Source: an uncultured Sediminibacterium sp.
GTDB lineage: Bacteria; Bacteroidota; Bacteroidia; Chitinophagales; Chitinophagaceae
NCBI RefSeq assembly: GCF_946481145.1
Contig: NZ_CAMLMJ010000005.1
Location: 62,001 to 126,000, forward strand
Length of the DNA stretch: 64,000 bases
Reading direction: 5' to 3'
Numbering within the stretch: position 1 is the stretch's first letter; the number at the start of each line of letters is the position of its first letter. The position numbers and the translations under genes are program-made. Of the stretch, positions 9,648 to 17,100 are shown piece by piece. A model generated the notes under the pieces. That model was not told the DNA's origin. It saw only the letters and a list, made by a program, of their open reading frames with translations, and ran no database searches.

Positions 9648-9866
9648 TTAATCAGCTAATTCTTCACAGGAAAAGCCGGCATCTTGTAATAATTGCTCCA
9701 CCTGGCGGGGCGAAACAAGTAAATCTGCTTCAATACGTAATATATTGTCTTTGTCGTGCAGGTCAACATTCCATCTGTGGATGCCGGTCATTGGATTTAA
9801 TAGGCGTCCTGCATGGTGAACCAACCCTATATCCTCCAGATTGGTTTTGAATACCAGGATATGCAT
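9648..9866 (-). CDS. Small HMA-like (ferredoxin-fold) protein without CxxC
   Basis: A 72-residue protein with a beta-alpha-beta-beta-alpha-beta pattern like heavy-metal-associated domains: an ILVFKTN strand, a helix, a WNVDL strand, an LRIEA strand, a helix ending LLQDAGF, and a short tail. The metal-binding CxxC loop is replaced by NLEDIG, so it is unlikely to carry copper; the only cysteine is near the C-terminus. It lies 30 bp downstream of the membrane-protein gene and probably belongs to the sigma-factor operon. Function unknown. Confidence 0.7.
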   Translation of the reverse strand: MHILVFKTNLEDIGLVHHAGRLLNPMTGIHRWNVDLHDKDNILRIEADLLVSPRQVEQLLQDAGFSCEELAD

Positions 9867-9895
9867 GCTAACAGTTGTTTGGTTTTAGATAGTAG

Positions 9896-10249
9896 TTATT
9901 CAGCCTTTGTGTCTGTATCGACACCTGATCTTTTCCACATGCTGCACCGTTGTCTCCATTCTTCTTTAATCTTTTCTCTTTCGGCTTCACTCAGCCCGGA
10001 CAATTTATGTTCCATTTTCTCCTTCCATTTTTTCTTGTAATCACCGCCTTTTCCACGAAATCCACCAAAAAGTATTTTGCTTAGTATCAGTAAACCCAGT
10101 GCCTGCCAGTAGTTAACGGCAGAAACATTTACCACTTCTATAAGCACATTATTCCATAGCAGCATCACTACCCAGGCTAGTGCGGCCAGGCATGCAAGGG
10201 CAATTAGTGTAAAACCAATGACCTTTTTGATCCAGAATTTTTTGTGCAT
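9896..10249 (-). CDS. Small membrane protein linked to an ECF sigma factor
   Basis: A 117-residue protein with two hydrophobic segments (about residues 10-32 and 44-62), then a basic and acidic helical tail rich in Lys, Glu and Arg, probably cytosolic. It starts 11 bp after the sigma factor stop codon, so the two are co-transcribed. This position is typical of a membrane partner that could restrain the sigma factor, but no known anti-sigma domain is recognisable. The family is not recognised. Confidence 0.75.
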   Translation of the reverse strand: MHKKFWIKKVIGFTLIALACLAALAWVVMLLWNNVLIEVVNVSAVNYWQALGLLILSKILFGGFRGKGGDYKKKWKEKMEHKLSGLSEAEREKIKEEWRQRCSMWKRSGVDTDTKAE

Positions 10250-10259
10250 GATTAAAAAT

Positions 10260-10838
10260 TTAAATTTGATTCAATAGTTCATCCCGTAAACTTCCGAGTC
10301 TTTCGCGCAAGTGTAAAACCGCATAACGTTTACGGCTGATGAGTGTATTTATAGTTTCGCCTGTTTGTTGGGCTATATCTTTAAAGGAAATCCCTTCTAT
10401 TTCATTTAGTACAAAAGCTTCTCTCTGCGGTGCTGGCAATTCATTCAGGGCCGCATATAAGGCATCCCAGAATATTGAACGGAGATAATCTGTTTCAGGA
10501 TTGTTTTTCTCATCAAAAAATAGATCCGACCACTCAAACCCTTCATCATCCCCGGTTTGGTAAATATCTTCCAGTAATTCGGGTTTTTTCTTCCTTTGTT
10601 TATCGGTTATTTTATTGCGGGTAACAGTAAACAGCCAACTGGTCAACTGTTCAATGGGTTTGGTATTTCCCATAAACTGGTAAAACACGTCTTGCAGAAT
10701 ATCTTCCGCATCGGCCTCACTTTTTACCCGTTTCCGGATAAAGCCCATGAGCCTTTTGCTATAGGTATTGATAACCTCAGTAATATGCTTTCCGCGTGAG
10801 TCGCTCATAGTAGCCGGTATCTGCCATGCCTGATCCAT
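10260..10838 (-). CDS. ECF-type RNA polymerase sigma factor
   Basis: About 192 residues from the ATG at 10838; an ATG at 10808 is also possible and a TTG at 10868 less likely. Region 2 shows SEADAEDILQDVFYQF and SWLFTVTRNKITD, and region 4 shows ELPAPQREAFVLNEIEG followed by the SFKDIAQQTGETINTLISRK helix-turn-helix. The protein redirects RNA polymerase to a dedicated promoter set. It heads an operon with a two-helix membrane protein and the HMA-like protein. The inducing signal is unknown. Confidence 0.92.
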   Translation of the reverse strand: MDQAWQIPATMSDSRGKHITEVINTYSKRLMGFIRKRVKSEADAEDILQDVFYQFMGNTKPIEQLTSWLFTVTRNKITDKQRKKKPELLEDIYQTGDDEGFEWSDLFFDEKNNPETDYLRSIFWDALYAALNELPAPQREAFVLNEIEGISFKDIAQQTGETINTLISRKRYAVLHLRERLGSLRDELLNQI

Positions 10839-10919
10839 ACTATATAATAGACGAACAGTTTTGGCCAATATTTTAAGGTGCAGGATTTTTTTCTCCTGTT
10901 GGTCGCAATAATGCCTGTT

Positions 10920-12470
10920 TTATTTCAATTCACCAGCTTTTTCATGGTCGTCGTACTGATCACGCAATTTTGTTAATGTTGCTTTCAGGTTAGCCAACAC
11001 CGTTTTATACTTCTTATCTGCGATCAGGTTATGCTGTTCTTCGGGGTCTTTTAATAGGTCGTACAGTTGCCATTCATTTACTGTATAGAAATAGATAAGC
11101 TTATACCTGTCTGTTCGAACCCCTAAATGTTGCAATACAGTATGGTCCGCATTATACTCATAAAAATGATAATACAAACTATTCCTGTCCAGTTTAGCTT
11201 TTGGTTCAGTTAGTAAAGGTTTTAGGCTGATGCCATGCATTGTTTCAGGAATTGGTGCGCCGGCAACATCCAGAAAAGTAGGGGCATAATCAATATTCTG
11301 AACCATCGTACTGCTATGCGAACCTGGTTTTATATAACCGGGCCATCTTGCCATTAGGGGTGTACGCATAGACACATCATACATCCATCTTTTGTCGAAC
11401 CAGCCATTCTGACCCAAATAAAAACCCTGATCAGAAGTATAAATGATTAGCGTGTTTGCGGCCAATTTACTGCTATCAAGGTAATCCAATACTTTTCCTA
11501 CACTTTCATCTACTGAAATGGCGGTAGCCAGATAATCCTGCATATACCACTGGTATTTCAGTTTCAATAATGCTGCTCCATTGGGCCTTTTTTCCTGTAA
11601 AAGCTTCCCTCTTTCGGCATAAATTTCCTTGATTCTTTTTCTGTCTGCAGCAGGAATTCGGTTGAAAATGCTATTGTAATAATTGATTTCGGCAGAGTCT
11701 GGTTTTAACCAGGGAATATCCATCAGGTATACCGGATCAACTTTCAAATCACTCGAAAGTTTCATATCGTGCATAATACTCATGGTCTGAAGTTTCCATG
11801 CAGTGCCCCTTCCGGTAGTATCTGCATAAAGAGTGGAAGGTTCAGGAAAGGTTTTGTCTTTAAATGCATCAATATATTTCGGTGCTGGAAAAAAATACCG
11901 ATGTGGTGCTTTATGATGCAGCAGTAATAAAAAGGGTTTGCTTTGATCTCTTCCATGCTGTAGCCAGTTAAGTGCTTCATCCGTTATTACTTCTGTTGCA
12001 TAGCCAGGATAAGTGCTTGTATCTCCATTCATCTGAATTAAACGGGGTTGATAATACAGTCCTTGTCCGGGTAATATTTTCCAATAATCAAAACCTGTCG
12101 GATAAGTGTGTAAATGCCATTTTCCAATAATGGCAGTTTGATAACCTTGTTGTTGTAATAATTTTGGCATGGTAACCTGACTACCATCAAAACGGGTACG
12201 ATTGTCTTTCATACCATTCTTATGAGAATGTAAACCAGTAATCAGGGTTGCGCGTGCAGGTCCGCAGATAGAATTACCAACAAAAGCTTTTTCAAATAAT
12301 ATGCCTTCTTTGGCAATTCGGTCGATATTTGGGGTCGATACCAGTTTAGAACCATAAGCACTAATGGCATTCGCATCATGATCATCGCTCATGATATAAA
12401 TGATATTGGGTTTTACCTGTGAAAGCCCAAAGAATGGCAAGAACAGACAAGCGATCCATAGTTTTTTCAT
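10920..12470 (-). CDS. Secreted sulfatase (formylglycine-dependent)
   Basis: A 516-residue sulfatase with a signal peptide (MKKLWIACLF..., cleavage after about residue 18), so it acts in the periplasm or outside. SDDHD near residue 30 supplies metal ligands, and C69-G-P-A-R73 is the CxPxR motif whose cysteine is oxidised to the catalytic formylglycine. GKWHLHTYPTGFD and YTSDQGFYLGQNGWFDKR complete the active-site pattern seen in heparan- or glucosamine-6-sulfatase-like enzymes. The substrate is probably a sulfated glycan. It is divergent from the DUF72 gene and shows no linked SusCD pair. Confidence 0.93.
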   Translation of the reverse strand: MKKLWIACLFLPFFGLSQVKPNIIYIMSDDHDANAISAYGSKLVSTPNIDRIAKEGILFEKAFVGNSICGPARATLITGLHSHKNGMKDNRTRFDGSQVTMPKLLQQQGYQTAIIGKWHLHTYPTGFDYWKILPGQGLYYQPRLIQMNGDTSTYPGYATEVITDEALNWLQHGRDQSKPFLLLLHHKAPHRYFFPAPKYIDAFKDKTFPEPSTLYADTTGRGTAWKLQTMSIMHDMKLSSDLKVDPVYLMDIPWLKPDSAEINYYNSIFNRIPAADRKRIKEIYAERGKLLQEKRPNGAALLKLKYQWYMQDYLATAISVDESVGKVLDYLDSSKLAANTLIIYTSDQGFYLGQNGWFDKRWMYDVSMRTPLMARWPGYIKPGSHSSTMVQNIDYAPTFLDVAGAPIPETMHGISLKPLLTEPKAKLDRNSLYYHFYEYNADHTVLQHLGVRTDRYKLIYFYTVNEWQLYDLLKDPEEQHNLIADKKYKTVLANLKATLTKLRDQYDDHEKAGELK

Positions 12471-12514
12471 AGACAGATGATATTTATCCGTGCTGAATTT
12501 GCAGCATAAACTTT

Positions 12515-12522
12515 TAGCTTTG
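12515..12522 (+). promoter_or_regulatory. Bacteroidota -7 box (TAGCTTTG) for the DUF72 gene
   Basis: TAGCTTTG matches the TAnnTTTG consensus and lies 16 bp before the ATG at 12539. No well-spaced TTG -33 element was found. Confidence 0.45.
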
Positions 12523-12538
12523 TGTACAAAGCCTTCAA

Positions 12539-13447
12539 ATGGAATTTGGCCGTGTACCTGAAACTGAACTGAATACTATTGACTTTTCACTTCCTGCTGA
12601 ACCTTTATTAAATCAACAGGTATTGAAAGGTAAGAAACAAATTCAACCCCGCGTATACCTTGGTTGTGCAAAATGGGGGAGAACAGAATGGGTGGGGAAA
12701 ATATATCCGCCTAAAACAAAGGAAAAAGATTTTCTGGAACATTATGTAAAACATTACAATAGCATTGAATTAAATGCCACTCACTATAAAATATATGGAG
12801 CAACGGGTATTGCCAGATGGGCAGAGAAGGCGAAAGGGATGGATTTTAGGTTTTGTCCGAAAATGTACCAGGGTGTTACACATTGGGGAAGTTTAAAGGG
12901 TAAAGATTTTATTACGACCGAATTTCTGCGTGGAATAATTGAATTTAAGGAACAGTTAGGTCCTGTATTTGTGCAGGTGAGTGATGCTTTTTCTCCCAAG
13001 CGAAAAGAAGAGTTGTTTGATTTTCTGCGTTCGCTTCCTGTCGATATACAATTTTTCTTAGAAGTACGCCATCCTGACTGGTTTGCAAAAACCGATATCC
13101 GGGAGGAACTGTTTAGTACACTTAAAGAAATAAATATGGGAGCGGTAATAACTGATACCAGCGGCAGGCGAGATTGTGCACACATGCATCTTACCATACC
13201 AAAAACCTTTATCAGGTATGTTGGTAACAGTCTTCACCCAACAGATTATACAAGGGTAGACGCCTGGATTAGCCGCATGCAATATTGGATTGAACAGGGA
13301 ATAGAGGAATTGTACTTTTTTATGCACATGCACGATGAAGCTTTTTCACCAGAACTTACGGTGTATATGGTAGACCGGTTAAATAAGGCCTGTGGCTTGC
13401 AGTTGCAGAAACCGGTATTTGTACAGCAACAGCAGACATTATTTTAG
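12539..13447 (+). CDS. DUF72 domain-containing protein
   Basis: A 302-residue protein of the DUF72 (YecE-like) TIM-barrel family. Typical features are YLGCAKWGRTEWVGKIYPP near the start, YNSIELNATHY, the FCPKMYQGVTH strand, and a late segment equivalent to the family's conserved D-T-S and R-x-G stretches (VITDTSG and IRYVG). No signal peptide is present. The family's biochemical role is unresolved. In many bacteria it sits near DNA repair or Fe-S genes, and here it lies a short distance from umuDC, which is suggestive only. Confidence 0.9.
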   Translation: MEFGRVPETELNTIDFSLPAEPLLNQQVLKGKKQIQPRVYLGCAKWGRTEWVGKIYPPKTKEKDFLEHYVKHYNSIELNATHYKIYGATGIARWAEKAKGMDFRFCPKMYQGVTHWGSLKGKDFITTEFLRGIIEFKEQLGPVFVQVSDAFSPKRKEELFDFLRSLPVDIQFFLEVRHPDWFAKTDIREELFSTLKEINMGAVITDTSGRRDCAHMHLTIPKTFIRYVGNSLHPTDYTRVDAWISRMQYWIEQGIEELYFFMHMHDEAFSPELTVYMVDRLNKACGLQLQKPVFVQQQQTLF

Positions 13448-13511
13448 CAGTTATGACGAATATCAGTTTTTATCAGACCGTGCCTGCCTAATTTTATGGA
13501 AAGCATTCGTT

Positions 13512-14063
13512 ATGAAAAAACTGGTAATAATTTTGTTTGCCTCGGTTTTGTTTACACATTGTGCTTCTGTCCGTGTTTTTAATACAGAAACGGCCACAGA
13601 TGCAGAACCGGGTAAGTATAAAACATTTGGATTTTATGAACTAAAAGCTTCTGGAGACACTATTTCCAGCACTTTTAAAGAACGCGCAGAGATATTAAAA
13701 TCAGCCATCAGAACCCAGATGGAACTAAAAGGATATCGTTATGTGGAGGCAAAAGCAGATTTGTTGGTGAATATAGGCATAGTGGTAAAACGGGAAATAC
13801 AAACCCGGCAAACTAACTGGCAGAATGATGGAAGGTTTACCTATATGGGGCAGCGTAATTATAGTTGGAAGAGTGAGGAAGTTGAAGTAGGCCGCTATAG
13901 GGAAGGAACACTTACATTACATATTGTGGAAACGGCCCGTAATAAAATGATCTGGAAGGGATCGATGGAAGGTGTTGTTCCGGAAAAATCTGACCCTTCG
14001 GGTAAAACCGCCAATGACGCACTTGCTAAATTGTTTGCAGAATATCCATTTACTGCCAATTAG
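13512..14063 (+). CDS. DUF4136 domain lipoprotein
   Basis: The ATG at 13512 is chosen because it is followed directly by a lipoprotein signal peptide (MKKLVIILFASVLFTHC; lipid-attachment Cys at residue 17). The mature protein of about 167 residues matches the DUF4136 pattern: a KYKTFGFYEL strand, an alpha helix with LKSAIRTQMELKGY, an ADLLVNIGIVV strand, and a late TLTLHIVETARNKMIWKG hairpin. It is probably anchored in the outer membrane. It converges with umuC, leaving a 1-bp gap. Function unknown. Confidence 0.85.
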   Translation: MKKLVIILFASVLFTHCASVRVFNTETATDAEPGKYKTFGFYELKASGDTISSTFKERAEILKSAIRTQMELKGYRYVEAKADLLVNIGIVVKREIQTRQTNWQNDGRFTYMGQRNYSWKSEEVEVGRYREGTLTLHIVETARNKMIWKGSMEGVVPEKSDPSGKTANDALAKLFAEYPFTAN

Positions 14064-14064
14064 T

Positions 14065-15345
14065 TTATCGCACAATACAAAGTTCATCCCAGCGGGTAGT
14101 ATACCGCGGGCTGCGTAATTCCTGTCGCATTTTCCAGTTACGGGTTGTGCCTGAGGAGGCGAATTTTAATATATCATCCCGCATGGCAAAGTTTACATTA
14201 TCGATGGTATCCATTAACAGACGATGGTTATTTTCTTCCGGTTTTTTAAACAGGTTTCCTTGAACTGAATGGTCGGGTACAATTCCACTTAACATAACAC
14301 CTGCTTTTTTATAGGTACGTCCTGGTTCAAATAATTTTTCCGTTAATTCAAGCGCCGGCTTAATCAATTCCTGCGTGAAGGAAGTAGCAATGGGTAGCTT
14401 GATATAACTGCTTAGTGTAGGGCCATGTCTGAAGTGCGCAGTATGAGAATCTTCTTTAGGAACCACAAAAACACTGATGATGTTAGCTGCGCTGTATTGT
14501 CTTCTCAGTTTTTCTGCAGCCCTTGTGGTATAAGTAGCAACGGCTTCTTTTATATCTTCCAGTTTTGTCACCGGTGAACCAAACATACGGGTAGTGGCAA
14601 TCATTTTTTTATTCAGTCTTTCCTCTTCCATACCCGAACTCACGATGCCTTTAAGTTCTCTGATTAATCGCATCCCGGTTACGCCTCCTAATTGTTTCTG
14701 CGCCCATGAAGTATCTTTTAAACTGAGGTCGTAACCGGTTAGTATATTCAACGATTTTAGTTTTTCAGCATATTGAAATCCAACACCCCAGATATCATCT
14801 ATCGGTGTTCTTTGTAAAGCCTGTTCAATTTTTCGTTTACTATTTAATACGAGTACACAATTGGTAGCCTGCTTGTTTTTTTTAGCCAGTCTGTTGGCTA
14901 CCTTACTCAAAACTTTGGTGGGGGCAACACCTATTGATACTGCAATACCTGTCCACTGTTCTACGGTTTCACGGATATGCATGGCAAAACTGTTGAGTTC
15001 TTCTACTGGTATATGTTCCAGATTAAGAAAAGCTTCATCTACAGAATATACTTCTACGCAATTTGGTGGAAGTAAAACGCGTAATGTTTCCATTACTCTC
15101 CAACTGAGATCGCCATAAAGGTTATAGTTGGAAGAGAATGCTGCTACTTTGTTTTTCTCAATAATGGGTTTGGCCTTGAAATAAGGACCTGCCATTTCTA
15201 CTCCTAATGCTTTGGCCTCATCACTACGGGAAATAATGCAACCATCGTTATTACTGAGTACTACAACCGGACGAAACAATAACTCTGGTCTGAATAATCG
15301 TTCACAGGAACAATAAAAACTATTACAGTCAACAATTGCTTTCAT
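14065..15345 (-). CDS. umuC: Y-family DNA polymerase, UmuC subunit of DNA polymerase V
   Basis: The start is set at ATG 15345, where MKAIVDCNSFYCSCERLF begins the family. Catalytic acidic residues are intact: Asp6, and Asp103-Glu104 in YSVDEAFLN. The DinB/HhH region (DDIWGVGFQYAEKL) and little-finger domain follow, and the C-terminus ends in the usual RYTTRWDELCIV. UmuC replicates past damaged bases with low fidelity. It starts 4 bp after umuD ends, so the two are one transcript. At 426 residues it is full length and appears active, although its UmuD partner lacks catalytic residues. Confidence 0.96.
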   Translation of the reverse strand: MKAIVDCNSFYCSCERLFRPELLFRPVVVLSNNDGCIISRSDEAKALGVEMAGPYFKAKPIIEKNKVAAFSSNYNLYGDLSWRVMETLRVLLPPNCVEVYSVDEAFLNLEHIPVEELNSFAMHIRETVEQWTGIAVSIGVAPTKVLSKVANRLAKKNKQATNCVLVLNSKRKIEQALQRTPIDDIWGVGFQYAEKLKSLNILTGYDLSLKDTSWAQKQLGGVTGMRLIRELKGIVSSGMEEERLNKKMIATTRMFGSPVTKLEDIKEAVATYTTRAAEKLRRQYSAANIISVFVVPKEDSHTAHFRHGPTLSSYIKLPIATSFTQELIKPALELTEKLFEPGRTYKKAGVMLSGIVPDHSVQGNLFKKPEENNHRLLMDTIDNVNFAMRDDILKFASSGTTRNWKMRQELRSPRYTTRWDELCIVR

Positions 15346-15349
15346 CAGG

Positions 15350-15781
15350 CTATACGTTATGTATACAATACAATACAACGCCCCAAACGGTAAACCCTGC
15401 ATGCGGGTCAATTTCTATATCACCGAACTTTTTGTTTTCGGCGACAAGTCTTTTTTTGTTCAGGCTGTCCGTAAAACGCCGCACCAGCAACTCTCCATTT
15501 AAGATCGCTACGATAACCCTGCTGTTTACCTGCCTGATACTACGATCAACTATCAGTACATCACCGGGATAAATACCGGCATCAGTCATGGCTTCGCTGT
15601 TCATACGAAAGAAAAAAGTAGCAGGTTTGTTGCGTATCAGTTGTTCATTCAGGTCAATACCCCTTTCCATATAATCGTCTGCCGCCGCACCAAAACCAGT
15701 AGCATTGGCCATTGGAATATCCCACTGTTTGTATTGCTTGGAGCCTTTATAGGCAGCTCCGTACCACTGTTCCCCATCCAT
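15350..15781 (-). CDS. umuD: UmuD-like protein lacking the Ser-Lys catalytic dyad
   Basis: This 143-residue protein aligns along the length of E. coli UmuD: ADDYMERGIDLNEQLI matches the region after the self-cleavage site, and YPGDVLIVD and FTVWGVVLY match the C-terminal barrel. UmuD normally cleaves itself with Ser60 and Lys97 to form the UmuD' partner of UmuC. Here the Ser position is Ala64 (MNSEAM, GCC codon) and the Lys position is Arg101 (LLVRRF, CGG codon), both read directly from the DNA. A Thr28-Gly29 pair occupies the Cys-Gly cleavage position. The frame is intact, so this is a non-catalytic version rather than a decayed gene. It may act uncleaved or be cut by another protein. Confidence 0.9.
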   Translation of the reverse strand: MDGEQWYGAAYKGSKQYKQWDIPMANATGFGAAADDYMERGIDLNEQLIRNKPATFFFRMNSEAMTDAGIYPGDVLIVDRSIRQVNSRVIVAILNGELLVRRFTDSLNKKRLVAENKKFGDIEIDPHAGFTVWGVVLYCIHNV

Positions 15782-15795
15782 AGAAATAAATTTTG

Positions 15796-15829
15796 TTTAG
15801 CTAAAAATTTTAGTAAATTTATGCTAAAA
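15796..15829. promoter_or_regulatory. Cluster of TTTAGC/GCTAAA half-sites between umuDC and the 2H genes
   Basis: The 72-bp divergent spacer contains TTTAGCTAAA (15796-15805, perfect palindrome), CTAAAAATTTTAG (15801-15813, overlapping palindrome) and TTTTAG...CTAAAA (15808-15829, 10-nt spacer). Such overlapping palindromes between divergent genes are typical of repressor operators. A damage-responsive repressor is an inference from the neighbouring genes. Confidence 0.45.
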
Positions 15830-15853
15830 TAATTATCCGATTAAAATTTGTTT

Positions 15854-16450
15854 ATGGAATTACCAACCATTTTGGAACAGCAATCAACAGGTGTTAGCAC
15901 CCAAACATTAAGCCGTTACAGGCTGGTGGCATACCCTGATATGCTTACGGGTTTACAGATAAAGGCAGAACAGGCATATATACAGCGCCAATATCAAACT
16001 TCAATTCCTTCGGAGCAACCTGGAATTGTAGTAGCTGAATTTATGGCAAGGGAAGATATGGAAGCTACGCTGATCAGGTGGATGCATCGTATCATCAGTA
16101 CCCAGTCAAGTTTCCGGGTAAACATCCAGGGGTTTGGAGCTTTATCATCCAAACATCTTTACCTGCGTGTACAGGAGCAGCAACCTTTCCAGCAATTGGC
16201 GGGAGCGATGCAGGTGATTGATCAATATATCAGGAGTTATGATTATCCGCCGGTAAAAAGGTTTACCCATCCATGTTTGCCTTTAACAGGAGCGGTACTG
16301 GAAAAAGCCTTTGAACAGGTAATGCAGGAGTTTGCCGCAAGAAAACTTGAGCTGTCATTCGAAGTAAAAGAGCTAATGCTTATTCGCAGTAGGCATGAAA
16401 CCGAGGCAGGCAAACAAATAAACCTGTTCCGTTTACAACCCGGTATCTGA
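15854..16450 (+). CDS. Degenerate 2H-phosphoesterase-like protein
   Basis: Starting at ATG 15854 (an upstream TTG at 15848 is possible), this 198-residue protein can be aligned with the next gene across the 2H phosphoesterase (2'-5' RNA ligase-like) fold: FRVNIQGFGALSSKHLYLRV corresponds to the FVVELCDFGHF...IYIQV strand pair. The two catalytic HxT motifs are lost: the first position reads P56-G-I-V59 and the second P140-C-L-P143. The frame is intact, so it is a candidate pseudo-enzyme partner of its neighbour. Homology is inferred by eye and is weaker than for the neighbour. Confidence 0.6.
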   Translation: MELPTILEQQSTGVSTQTLSRYRLVAYPDMLTGLQIKAEQAYIQRQYQTSIPSEQPGIVVAEFMAREDMEATLIRWMHRIISTQSSFRVNIQGFGALSSKHLYLRVQEQQPFQQLAGAMQVIDQYIRSYDYPPVKRFTHPCLPLTGAVLEKAFEQVMQEFAARKLELSFEVKELMLIRSRHETEAGKQINLFRLQPGI

Positions 16451-16462
16451 CAAAACGATGTT

Positions 16463-17062
16463 ATGGATGATTTTTCAATTATACAACAAGTGTCAGCATA
16501 CCTGTTGGTACTTGAACCGCATGAAGCATTGAAGCAATCGATACAATCGGTTAAGGCGCATTTTGCAGAAAGATACGATTGTCCGGCTGCGAAGTATGGG
16601 AAGCCTCATATTACTTTATTAAACTGCATGCAGGTAAGTATGGCTGAAACCCGGTGGATTCCCAGGCTACAGCGTATTGTAGAGGCTGTAACCCCTTTTG
16701 TCGTGGAGTTGTGCGATTTTGGGCATTTTCCTACACATACGATTTATATACAGGTTAAAACAAAAAATCAGATTGTGGAACTGGTAAAATCACTGAAGCA
16801 AATTCAGTCAATGATTCAGCTCGATAAAACTCATAAGCCTCATTTTATAACGAAACCACACCTCACTGTTGCCCGCAAATTGGCACACTGGCAATTTGAG
16901 CAGGGGTGGCGGGAGTATGGTAATAGTCAGTTTACCGGCAAGTTCATAGCAGATCATGTATTGCTGATGCGTAAGCGAATGGGTGAAACAAAATATGAAA
17001 CCATCGGGCGTTTTAAAATGCTGGGTTTAAAACAAACAGTAGAGCAGATAACACTTTTCTAA
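16463..17062 (+). CDS. 2H phosphoesterase / 2'-5' RNA ligase-like protein
   Basis: A 199-residue protein with both 2H signature motifs, H49-I-T51 in KPHITLL and H133-L-T135 in KPHLTVAR, spaced as in the 2'-5' RNA ligase and cyclic-phosphodiesterase families. These enzymes hydrolyse or form 2'-5' or cyclic phosphate bonds in RNA or nucleotides. It follows the degenerate homologue after 12 bp and precedes a radical SAM gene after 38 bp, so the three are probably one operon divergent from umuDC. Substrate unknown. Confidence 0.82.
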   Translation: MDDFSIIQQVSAYLLVLEPHEALKQSIQSVKAHFAERYDCPAAKYGKPHITLLNCMQVSMAETRWIPRLQRIVEAVTPFVVELCDFGHFPTHTIYIQVKTKNQIVELVKSLKQIQSMIQLDKTHKPHFITKPHLTVARKLAHWQFEQGWREYGNSQFTGKFIADHVLLMRKRMGETKYETIGRFKMLGLKQTVEQITLF

Positions 17063-17100
17063 CAGGATTGTGATTTGGTGCGTACAGCTAAATAAAAAAA

